Source: a bacterium (GTDB lineage: Bacteria; ARS69). From it: a stretch of DNA of 64,000 nucleotides. The position numbers were made by a program, and so were the translations under genes. The first letter of the stretch is position 1. Each line of letters begins with the position of its first letter. A model generated the notes under the pieces. The model saw nothing but the letters and a program-made list of their open reading frames with translations, made no database searches and was not told the origin of the DNA. The DNA is taken from the NCBI GenBank assembly GCA_025774805.1, contig JALGZR010000004.1, positions 1-64,000 on the forward strand. The letters are read 5' to 3'. Below are positions 18,168 to 26,038 of this stretch, in pieces.

Positions 18168-19151
18168 ATGCATCGATTTCAAGACGTGACGGTGGCCGTG
18201 ACCGGGGGAACCGGATTCCTCGGCCGGCATCTCGTCCCGCGTCTCCGGGCGGAGGGGGCCCGGGTCACGGCCCCCTCCTCGGACGAGTGCGACCTGATGG
18301 TCCTCGACAACGCCCGCCGGCTGTTCTCGGAGGGTCCGGATCTCGTCTTTCACCTCGCCGCCCGCGTCGGGGGGCTCGGCGCGAATCGCGAGCACCCCGC
18401 CGAGTTTTTCCGCGACACCCTGGTCATGGGAATGCACACGCTCGAGGCCGCGCGGGAGTGCGGGGTGAAAAAGCTGATCCAGGTGGGGACGGTCTGCAGC
18501 TATCCGAAGCACACCCCGGTTCCCTTTCGGGAGGAGTCCCTCTGGTCGGGCTTCCCGGAGGAGACGAACGCCCCCTACGGGATCGCGAAGCGGGCTCTCA
18601 TCGCGGGGTCGATGGCCTACGCCGAGGAGTTCGGCCTGGATACGGTCAACCCTCTGCTTCTCAATCTGTACGGAGAGGGGGACAACTTCGACCCGTCGAC
18701 CTCGCACGTCGTCCCCGCTCTCATCCGAAAGGTCCACGAGGCCCAAGACCGGGGAGAGACGGAGGTCGAGGTGTGGGGGGACGGGAGCGCGACGCGCGGA
18801 TTCCTCTACGTGGAGGACGCGGTCGAGGGTCTCCTGCTTGCCGCACGAAGGCTGAGCTCTCCGGATCCGATCAACCTCGGCGTCCCCGGGGAGATCACGA
18901 TCCGTGAGCTGGCCCAGAAGATCGGGGAGCTGTGCGGATTCCGCGGAACCTTCCGCTTCGACGCCACGCAGCCGACGGGCCAGCCTCGACGTTCCCTCGA
19001 CTGCACGAAGGCGGAGGAAATGCTAGGCTTCCGGGCCGAGACCCCGTTGCGAGCGGGCTTGCGGAACACGATCGCCTGGTACCGTGAGCGGAGGGCACGG
19101 GAGGGTCCTTCTCCGGACACCGCCGGAGCCGGGAGCCGCGCTGTGACCTGA
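18168..19151 (+). CDS. NAD-dependent sugar-nucleotide epimerase, GDP-L-fucose synthase-like
   Basis: This short-chain dehydrogenase/reductase acts on nucleotide sugars for surface polysaccharide. The 327-residue product has the Rossmann loop VTGGTGFLG (about residues 11-19), a G-T-V-C-SYP segment typical of the WcaG/GDP-fucose synthase group (about 108-114) and the catalytic pair Tyr137/Lys141 (YGIAK). The WGDGSATRGFLYV segment is also characteristic. Exact sugar specificity cannot be set by eye. It starts a glycan cluster with the GT4 gene 1 bp downstream and a WecA-type transferase. Confidence 0.85.
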   Translation: MHRFQDVTVAVTGGTGFLGRHLVPRLRAEGARVTAPSSDECDLMVLDNARRLFSEGPDLVFHLAARVGGLGANREHPAEFFRDTLVMGMHTLEAARECGVKKLIQVGTVCSYPKHTPVPFREESLWSGFPEETNAPYGIAKRALIAGSMAYAEEFGLDTVNPLLLNLYGEGDNFDPSTSHVVPALIRKVHEAQDRGETEVEVWGDGSATRGFLYVEDAVEGLLLAARRLSSPDPINLGVPGEITIRELAQKIGELCGFRGTFRFDATQPTGQPRRSLDCTKAEEMLGFRAETPLRAGLRNTIAWYRERRAREGPSPDTAGAGSRAVT

Positions 19152-19152
19152 G

Positions 19153-20442
19153 GTGGATGTCGCCTCGGTGCTCGTACGATCCGGAGCGCGCCACTTGAGA
19201 CTCCTCTTCGTCAACCAGCACTATCCGCCCGACTCTGGAGCCACCGGCGCGCTCCTCTCCCAGCTCGCCGAGTGTCTCGCCCGGTCCGGGCACGAGGTAA
19301 CCGTCCTCACGGGCCGACCCACGTACGGAGAGGCCCGGGACCGGCCCGCTCCCCGCCGGGAGGTGCGGAACGGGGTCCGGATCCTCCGGCTGGCCATGCT
19401 CGATCGCCGGCCCGGCCCCGCCGGACGGACGCTCCACTACCTCTGGTTCGCGATCGCCCTCCTCGGGAAGGGTCTCCGCCTCCCGCGCCCCGACGTCCTC
19501 ATGGCCTGGTCCTCGACACCGCTCTTCGGGGGTGCGGCGGCCCGGATGCTGGCCGGTTTTCACCGCTGCCCCTTCGTCTACGGCGTGCAGGACGTCTATC
19601 CGGAGATCGCCGTGGCGCTCGGCCTGCTCCGGAATCCTCTCCTGGAGCGTCTGGGGCGGTTCCTCGAGTCCTTCGCCTGGCGGGGAGCCTCCCGCGTGGT
19701 GGTCATCGCCCGCGACCTCCTCCCGGCCGCCGACCACCGGGGCGTTCCCCTTGACCGGGTCGTCGTGATCCCGAACTGGGCCGACACCGAGCGGATCGTA
19801 CCTCTCGAGAAGAGCCCCTTCCGGGAGGAGATGGGGCTCGCGGACGAGGATTTCGTCGTGGAATACGCCGGCAACCTCGGACACAGCCAAGACCTGGGCA
19901 CGGTTCTGGAGGCGGCCCGCATCGTGAGCGATCGAGCCCGCCGGCCCATTCGGTTCCTCATCGTCGGATCGGGAGACGGCGCGGAAGAGCTCCGGCGAAC
20001 CGTCCGCGGGATCCCGGGAGTCGCCCTGGTCGCCGCCCAGCCGGAAGAAAGGGTGGCCGAGGTGCTCTCCGCCGCCGATCTGTCCCTCATCCCCCTGAAA
20101 CGGGGTCTGAGTCGGTACTGCGTGCCGAGCAAGGTCTACTCCATACTGGCCAGCGGGCGGCCGGTCGGAGCCGTGGTGGACGCGGAGAGCGAGGTGGCCC
20201 GCATCGTCCGGGAGAGCGAGTGCGGGTTTCGCGTGAATCCGGGGGATTCCGAGGCTCTCGCCCGGGAGATCCTGCGCCTGGCCGACGATCCGGACCGGGC
20301 CCGGCGCCTCGGCCGCCACGGCCGCGCGTTCGGCGAGCGCTCGGGCTCCCTGGTCCGGGCGGCCGGCGACTACGAAGCTCTTTTCAGAGATGTGTTTACC
20401 GGGTCAAGGTCCGGAACTTGGCAACCGACTAGGAAGTGGTAG
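19153..20442 (+). CDS. Family 4 glycosyltransferase (WcaI/WbuB-like)
   Basis: This predicted cytoplasmic GT-B glycosyltransferase transfers a nucleotide-activated sugar to a lipid-linked acceptor. The 429-residue product has the N-terminal FVNQHYPPDSGATG segment typical of WcaI/WbuB-type enzymes. The YAGNLGHSQDL switch follows (about 237-247), then the donor-site region with IPLK.G.SRYCVPSKVYSILASGRP (about 315-340). The GTG is 1 bp after the previous stop, so the genes are co-transcribed. A start a little further in, before LRLLFVN, is also possible. Confidence 0.88.
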   Translation: MDVASVLVRSGARHLRLLFVNQHYPPDSGATGALLSQLAECLARSGHEVTVLTGRPTYGEARDRPAPRREVRNGVRILRLAMLDRRPGPAGRTLHYLWFAIALLGKGLRLPRPDVLMAWSSTPLFGGAAARMLAGFHRCPFVYGVQDVYPEIAVALGLLRNPLLERLGRFLESFAWRGASRVVVIARDLLPAADHRGVPLDRVVVIPNWADTERIVPLEKSPFREEMGLADEDFVVEYAGNLGHSQDLGTVLEAARIVSDRARRPIRFLIVGSGDGAEELRRTVRGIPGVALVAAQPEERVAEVLSAADLSLIPLKRGLSRYCVPSKVYSILASGRPVGAVVDAESEVARIVRESECGFRVNPGDSEALAREILRLADDPDRARRLGRHGRAFGERSGSLVRAAGDYEALFRDVFTGSRSGTWQPTRKW

Positions 20443-20587
20443 CGCCTCGCCCGGATCCCACGAGATCGCGTGCGGGGGGCTCCTTCTCCGCGCCGGGGGA
20501 GGTGGCGGTCCGCCTGGAATGCGGACGAGCCGACAACGAGTTCCCGAGTCCCGGCCCTCGGGCCGGCAAGGGTGACGCCGGGGGCCA

Positions 20588-21979
20588 ATGGATCTGACTC
20601 TGCTTTCGCTCTTCTTCGCGACCTTCGTCTCGACACTCGTCTTCGTCCCGATCACGCGCGCCTTCGGAGCGGGCGCTGGGCTTCTCGATCATCCCCACGA
20701 GCGAAGGATCCAGCGCACGGCGGTTCCCCGCACCGGCGGCATCGGCATTCTCATCGGGATGCTGTGCGGAGTGATCGCGCTGATCCAGCTCTCCGACTCC
20801 CTCGGCGTGCCCGTCGGGCGCCCCGTCATCGCCATCTTCTTCGGCGCCGGGTTGATCCACCTCACCGGGATCCTCGACGATCTCGTCGATCTTCCGCCGT
20901 TCAGCAAGCTCTTCGCCCAGATGCTGGCGGTCGGTGTCGTCGTCGGCCATGGCCTGGTGATCGATCGGGTCGTCTTGCCGGGGGGCGCGACTCTCGAGCT
21001 GGGTGCACTCGCCCTTCCGCTGACCAGCTTCTTCATTCTCGGATACGTCAACGCCATCAATCTCGTCGACGGTCTCGACGGTCTCGCCGGCGGAATCGTC
21101 GCGATCGGGGCGGCTCTGCTGGGGCTGAACGGGATCATGACCGGCAACGCCGTCCTGGCCGCCCTGTCCACGGTTCTCCTCGCGACCGTGTCGGGATTCC
21201 TGCCCTACAACTTCTCCGGACGACGCAAGACGTTTCTCGGCGACGCCGGGAGCATGCTTCTCGGCTTCATGGTTCCGGTCACCGCGATTCACGGGTCGCG
21301 CTTCAGCGGGGAGTCGACCGGCCTGTTCCTCGCGCTCGCCGTGGCCACGGTTCCGATTCTCGACACCGCCACGACGATCCTGCGCCGTTTCCGAAACCGC
21401 AAGGCGATCTTCCGCCCCGACACCATGCACGTGCACCACCGGCTGATCCGCTTCGGGCTCAGTCCCGCGCGGAGCGTCGGGACGATCCTGGCCCTGACGC
21501 TCTTCTTCGGAGGACTCACGTTCCACGTCCAGGTGGAGGGGGCCACACCGGTCGCGCTCGCCTCCGCGTTGGCGGGGGTCGTCGCGGTGGCGGAGATCCG
21601 GAGACAGAAGAGGCGCAACGCCGCCGAGGACGAGACCTCCTTCAAGGAGATCCTCCTCTATCTTCTCGGAGCCCTGAACGGACGGGGCCCCCGGCTCGAC
21701 GGCGGTCTCACGATGCTGGACGTGCTCGCGGTCTCTCCCGCGGCGGCGTCGAGCGCCGGAGGCAACGGAGGCAACGGAAGCAACGGCAAGAAGAACGGCA
21801 AGCCCCGAATCGTTCCGGTCGTATTCGGAAACGGGCACTCCCCGCCCGACGTCGGTCCCTCCGAGCCGGCGACCGTCCCGGCGACGATCCGCCCGGCGAT
21901 CGCCCCCGCCGAGCCGGCGACGAACGCGCCGGCGATCCCTTCGGCGGAACCGGTGACGGCGGGTCGACGTGCCTGGTGA
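20588..21979 (+). CDS. WecA-like undecaprenyl-phosphate sugar-1-phosphate transferase
   Basis: This polytopic enzyme of the MraY/WecA family loads a HexNAc-1-phosphate onto undecaprenyl phosphate, the first step of lipid-linked glycan synthesis. The 463-residue product has about 10-11 membrane helices and the catalytic motifs LDD (about 97-99), NAINLVDGLDGLAGG (about 155-169), LGDAGSM (about 218-224) and HHRL (about 285-288). The final 120 or so residues are an unusual soluble tail with Gly/Asn/Lys and then Pro/Ala-rich repeats, absent from typical 330-360 residue members. The last codon and TGA come from the end of the adjoining repeat (CCTGGTGAGA). Confidence 0.88.
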   Translation: MDLTLLSLFFATFVSTLVFVPITRAFGAGAGLLDHPHERRIQRTAVPRTGGIGILIGMLCGVIALIQLSDSLGVPVGRPVIAIFFGAGLIHLTGILDDLVDLPPFSKLFAQMLAVGVVVGHGLVIDRVVLPGGATLELGALALPLTSFFILGYVNAINLVDGLDGLAGGIVAIGAALLGLNGIMTGNAVLAALSTVLLATVSGFLPYNFSGRRKTFLGDAGSMLLGFMVPVTAIHGSRFSGESTGLFLALAVATVPILDTATTILRRFRNRKAIFRPDTMHVHHRLIRFGLSPARSVGTILALTLFFGGLTFHVQVEGATPVALASALAGVVAVAEIRRQKRRNAAEDETSFKEILLYLLGALNGRGPRLDGGLTMLDVLAVSPAAASSAGGNGGNGSNGKKNGKPRIVPVVFGNGHSPPDVGPSEPATVPATIRPAIAPAEPATNAPAIPSAEPVTAGRRAW

Positions 21980-22011
21980 GAGATGCAGGCTAGCCTGCAT
22001 CTCTCACCAGC
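21972..22011. repeat. 40-bp near-perfect palindrome made of two facing repeat ends
   Basis: An 18-base arm CCTGGTGAGAGATGCAGG, the central CTAG and the facing arm CCTGCATCTCTCACCAGC form a palindrome with a single terminal mismatch. The left arm is an isolated element end and the right arm is the left end of repeat copy B. The palindrome overlaps the stop of the WecA-like gene and could fold into a cruciform or act as a transcription terminator hairpin. Confidence 0.7.
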
Positions 22012-22171
22012 CTCTGCTGCGGCAGCGGCAAAGCCGCGCCTGGCTTCGTCGTCGGGGCGCTTCCGCCCTGCGACGGGGCTACGGCCCCGCCTCGGGCGAA
22101 AGCCCCCCATCTCCTCGCCAGCCACGACTATCCGCAGCCTCGCGACGAGCCTGGTGAGAAATGCAGGCTAG
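21989..22171. repeat. Full-length copy (B) of the dispersed TIR repeat
   Basis: This is the best-preserved copy, 183 bp. Terminal inverted repeats are GCTAGCCTGCATCTCTCACC at the left and, inverted, CTAGCCTGCATTTCTCACC at the right. The inside carries the CTTCGTCG, CCGCCCTGCGAC, GGCGAAAGCCCCCC and CGCGACGAGCCTGG blocks shared with copies A and C. It lies between two convergent genes, and its right end supplies the TAG stop of the minus-strand transglycosylase gene. Confidence 0.8.
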
Positions 22172-23910
22172 GAGTTCGGGACCCTGATCAGATCACCCGG
22201 TCGAATCAGGTCGTTCTTGCGGAGGTTGTTCGCCTTCAGCAGCGCTTTTACGCTCACTCCGTGCAGGCGGGCGATGTCCCAGAGGGTGTCGCCCTTTCGG
22301 ACCCGTACGGTGAAGGTCCCCGAGCCGCCCGACCCTCGGTACGCGAGCTGCCGCGGCGCGACGTGGATCGTCAACCGATCTCCCGGGTGGATGTACTTTC
22401 CGATCCGGTTCCAGCGACGGAGCTTGCGCGTGGACGTCCCGTAGCGCATCGCGATCTCGGAGAGCGTGTCCCCCCGGCGGACCGTGTAGCGGATGCGCTC
22501 GGTGCCCTCCGGTCCTGACCCCCCGCCCGTCGCGAAGTTCGGAAGGGGGCCTCCCGACTTCCGACCGCTCGGGATCAGAAGGTCCTGGCCGACGGAGAGG
22601 AAGTGCCGGCTTCTCAGGCGGTTGGCCTCCGAGATCGCGCGCACGCTCGTGCCGTACCTCTCGGCGAGGTGCGAGAGGGTGTCTCCCCGCCGGACGCGGT
22701 GGTGGGCCCACCGGACGCGCCGCTCCGCCGGCAGCGAGGCGAGCGCCTGCCGCGTGCGCTCCGCCGTTCCGGCGGGAACGAGGACCCGGAATCCCTCCTC
22801 ATCGGGAGGCGTGCAGCGCCGGATCAACGAGGGATTGAGCGAGGCGAGGGTCTCCGCGGAGACGCCCGCGCACTCCCCGAGCACCTCGAAATCGACACAG
22901 AAGTCGACCTCGACCGCCTCGGTCGTGGGTGGAGCCGGGCCTCCGGCCTCGAACCCGTTCCGCTCCGGATCCGTGCCGAGGATCATCGCCGCGTAGAACT
23001 TCGGGACGTGGTTGCGAGTCTCCCGGGGCAGCTTCAGCTTCCAGTAGTCCCGCGTCCCCTGACGTCGAATCTGCTTCCGAATCCGGGCTTCCCCGACGTT
23101 GTAGGCGGCCAGCGCCAGCTCCCAGTCCCCGAACTCCTCGTAGAGCGCCGTCAGATACTTCGCCGCCGCCTCCGTCGCCTTGTCGGGATCGCGCCGCTCG
23201 TCCACCCACCAGTCGCAGCGCAATCCGTAGGTCCGGGCGGTCCCGCGGATGAACTGCCAGAGTCCCACCGCGTGTGCCCAGGAGTAAGCGCGCGGATTGA
23301 AGCCGCTCTCGATCATCGCGTGGTAGACCAGCCCGGGGGGCAGGCCGTGGCGGGCGAACGCCGCCCGGCAAACCGGCTCGTAGAGAGACTTCCGGGCCAA
23401 CCAGCTCGCGAAGACGGCGCGGCCGTCCCCCCGGAAGTAGCGAAGCCACCGGTCGACGTGCCGGTTCCGAACCGGCTCGATCTTCCCGTGGACGACGGTC
23501 CATTCGGCCGACGTCGGGGTCTCCGGCTCCTCCGTGACCTCGGTGGCGGGTCTCTCCTCGAGGACGACCTCCCGGCCCTCCGCGATCTTCTCCAGGAAGT
23601 ACGCCGACTTGGACCGGAGCGCCTGTGCGTCCCGGGCCTGCATCTCGGTGAAGTCCCCCCACTCGCCCGCGAACGCCAGCCTCTCCTGACAACGGTTCAG
23701 GAGGCGCTCCGCCTCCTCGGGCTCCTCGCCGACGTAGGCTCGGACCCCCTCGTGGTAGTCGTCGCGGGCCGCCTCGAGCCGGTCCTCGACCGTCTCCCGG
23801 GCCGCCGGCTCGGAGGGCCGCGTGGGGGGGGGCGGCGGCTTGGGAGTCGCGCAACCGCCCGCGGCCAGCGCGAGGAGCAGTCCACCGGCGATGGAGATGA
23901 GAGATCGCAA
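22168..23910 (-). CDS. MltD-like membrane-bound lytic murein transglycosylase with three LysM domains
   Basis: This predicted lipoprotein cleaves the glycan strands of peptidoglycan to 1,6-anhydromuramyl products. The TTG start is chosen because it is followed by a clean lipoprotein signal ending LAAGGC; a GAGGAGAG site lies upstream. The 580-residue product has a helical N-terminal region. The family 1 SLT domain follows, with catalytic Glu201 in AMIESGFNP and AVGLWQFI, then three LysM repeats near the C-terminus (each starting RVRRGDTL, TVRRGDTL or RVRKGDTL), which bind peptidoglycan. Two of the LysMs are joined by a Gly/Ser linker. The stop codon is part of repeat copy B. Confidence 0.92.
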   Translation of the reverse strand: MRSLISIAGGLLLALAAGGCATPKPPPPPTRPSEPAARETVEDRLEAARDDYHEGVRAYVGEEPEEAERLLNRCQERLAFAGEWGDFTEMQARDAQALRSKSAYFLEKIAEGREVVLEERPATEVTEEPETPTSAEWTVVHGKIEPVRNRHVDRWLRYFRGDGRAVFASWLARKSLYEPVCRAAFARHGLPPGLVYHAMIESGFNPRAYSWAHAVGLWQFIRGTARTYGLRCDWWVDERRDPDKATEAAAKYLTALYEEFGDWELALAAYNVGEARIRKQIRRQGTRDYWKLKLPRETRNHVPKFYAAMILGTDPERNGFEAGGPAPPTTEAVEVDFCVDFEVLGECAGVSAETLASLNPSLIRRCTPPDEEGFRVLVPAGTAERTRQALASLPAERRVRWAHHRVRRGDTLSHLAERYGTSVRAISEANRLRSRHFLSVGQDLLIPSGRKSGGPLPNFATGGGSGPEGTERIRYTVRRGDTLSEIAMRYGTSTRKLRRWNRIGKYIHPGDRLTIHVAPRQLAYRGSGGSGTFTVRVRKGDTLWDIARLHGVSVKALLKANNLRKNDLIRPGDLIRVPNS

Positions 23911-24076
23911 GATGTCGCTCTCTCCTCGCGAGAGTGGACGGGGTGACCGTGCACCGGGAGAGGTCCGAACGGCCTTCCCCAGGCATCGGCACGCCCGCCG
24001 GCCGGGCTGAAGGGGACCCCGGGCGGGGGGCGCGGCAGGCCCGGGAGCGCGAGGATCCGAAAAATCCGACCTCACG

Positions 24077-26038
24077 TCAACGCCTGGCGGGAGGTCGGGA
24101 GGAGTCCGGGGTCCGGAACCGCTCGGGCAGCTCCGCCCGGCCGGGGGCGAGATCCCTCGCCCGGGCCCAGCAGCGGTCGGCCTCCGCCCGATTCCCGCGC
24201 GACTCGAGGAGGCGGGCCAGGGCCGCCCAGGTGTCGAAGTGCATGGGCTCCGCCTCGACGGCCCGCCGGTAGAAGCTCTCGGCGGCGGCTCCGTCTCCCC
24301 GCGCCCGCCGGAAATCGCCAGCCGACAGGAGAAGGACGGCCGCCTCGGGACTGTGGGAGAGCCCTTCCTCCGCCAGCTCGATCGCCCGGTCGAGGTCTCC
24401 CCGGTCGAACTCCATCTGCGCGAGATGGGACCAGGCCTCGGGCATCTGCGGGTTCCGCTCGACCGACCGCCGATAGTAGGCGCGGGCGGTCGTCGGGTCC
24501 CCGAGCTCCCGGAGGCAGTCCGCCAGATAGAAGAGAACCGAGACGTTGTCCGGATCCATCCGGTAGGCGCGTTGGAGAAAGGGCAGGGCTCCCGCGTGAT
24601 CTCCGGTCCCGGAGAGGCTGATTCCCCTCAACAGGAAGTTGACGGCGTCGATCAACTCCTTCGGGTTCTTCCCCCGCCGCGGATCCGAGGTCGTCCCGGT
24701 GACGTAGCCGAGCGCGAGAAGCTTCTCCCGGGCCTCCGGATCGACGGGGGAGATCTCCTCCCGGGCCGGGTCGCGGGCGAGCGCCGCCACCTGCGCCGCC
24801 AGCCGGGCCGCCACCTCGGGGTGCGCCTCGATCACGTCGGTCCGCTCGCCGGGGTCGGAGTCGCGATCGAACAGCTCCGGGTCGGGACCCTCGACGTACG
24901 TCCACCTCTCGTCCCGCCAGGAGAGCAACGGACTCCAGCCGTAGTGAAGCGTCGGGTAGTACGTCTCGCCGTAGGCCCCCTTCCCGCGGGCGGAGGGATC
25001 GAACCACGAGAGACCCTCGACGTCGTCCGAAACCGAGAGGCCGGCGAGATCCAGGAGGGTGGGAAGCAGGTCGGAGTACCGGGCGACGCTCTCCCGGATG
25101 CCGCGCCCCAGGCGGCGCGCCGCCTCCGTGCCGGCCGGCGCCGCGAGGCCGAGGAGTCCGCGCATCGTCTCCTCGTGCAAGAGGATTCCGTGTGTCACTT
25201 CCCGGTGATCCCCGAGACCCTCCCCGTGATCGGAGACGACGGCGGTGATCGGAGGGCGACCGCCCCCCCACTCCGTGACGCCGCGCCAGAGTCGGCCGAT
25301 CTCGTGGTCCATCCCCCGGATCTCCCGGTTGTACGGCGGGTGGTCCAGGATACGGTCGAGGGAGCTCGTGACCTCCCACGGATGGTGCGGATCGAAGAAG
25401 TGAGCCCAAGCGAACCAGCGCTCCCCGGCGGGAACGCCCCGAAGCCAGTCGAGGACGGCGTCGACGACCCGGCGCGCGGGGCGCCGGGCGTAGACGTTGA
25501 CGGAGGTCCGCTCTCGGGGGAGCTCGAGCTCCTCGTCGTAGGTGTCGAAGCCGCGCGAGAATCCGTACCGGGAGTGGAGGGGAAAGGCGGCGATGAACGC
25601 CGCGGTGCGGAACCCGCCGTCGCCGAAGAGCGTCCCGAGCGTGGGAACGTCCTCCCGAAGCCGGAACATTCCGTTCTCGCGCACTCCGTGGGTGGGTGGC
25701 TCGAGTCCGGTCAGCAGAGACGCGTGCGACGGAGCGGTCAGGGGGGTCGGGGCGAACGCGCGGCGGGCGAGAAGGCCGGGTCTCAGAATCCGGTCGATCG
25801 CCGGAGTCAGCCCGCCCGGATGACCCATGCAGCCGGCCCGATCCGCGCGAAACGTGTCGAGCGTGATGAGCAGAACGTCCGGAGGGCCGACCGGCGCCGG
25901 GAGTCGCGTCCTGTCGGCCGGTGGCCCCCCGGTCTCGCAGCTCACCGTCAGCGCCGCGCCCCCGAGAAGGAGAGCGATCGCGGTTCGGCCGGCTCTCGAC
26001 CGGCGGCCCCGCGGTCCGCGGGCGGGCACGTCACTCAC
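24077..26038 (-). CDS. Sulfatase-fold lipoprotein or membrane protein with TPR tail
   Basis: The protein is an alkaline-phosphatase-superfamily hydrolase or transferase of the sulfatase group fused to TPRs (653 residues). A hydrophobic N-terminus with a Cys (TVSC, about residue 34) suggests a lipoprotein. Metal-site motifs are LITLDTFRADR and VSDHGEG. The nucleophile motif reads PLTAPSH, with Thr101 where FGly-sulfatases have Cys or Ser, so classical sulfatase maturation is unlikely. The last 190 residues form about five TPR units. GTG 26038 overlaps the upstream paralogue by 4 bp. The substrate is unknown; phosphate, sulfate and phospho-headgroup transfer are all possible. Confidence 0.82.
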   Translation of the reverse strand: MSDVPARGPRGRRSRAGRTAIALLLGGAALTVSCETGGPPADRTRLPAPVGPPDVLLITLDTFRADRAGCMGHPGGLTPAIDRILRPGLLARRAFAPTPLTAPSHASLLTGLEPPTHGVRENGMFRLREDVPTLGTLFGDGGFRTAAFIAAFPLHSRYGFSRGFDTYDEELELPRERTSVNVYARRPARRVVDAVLDWLRGVPAGERWFAWAHFFDPHHPWEVTSSLDRILDHPPYNREIRGMDHEIGRLWRGVTEWGGGRPPITAVVSDHGEGLGDHREVTHGILLHEETMRGLLGLAAPAGTEAARRLGRGIRESVARYSDLLPTLLDLAGLSVSDDVEGLSWFDPSARGKGAYGETYYPTLHYGWSPLLSWRDERWTYVEGPDPELFDRDSDPGERTDVIEAHPEVAARLAAQVAALARDPAREEISPVDPEAREKLLALGYVTGTTSDPRRGKNPKELIDAVNFLLRGISLSGTGDHAGALPFLQRAYRMDPDNVSVLFYLADCLRELGDPTTARAYYRRSVERNPQMPEAWSHLAQMEFDRGDLDRAIELAEEGLSHSPEAAVLLLSAGDFRRARGDGAAAESFYRRAVEAEPMHFDTWAALARLLESRGNRAEADRCWARARDLAPGRAELPERFRTPDSSRPPARR

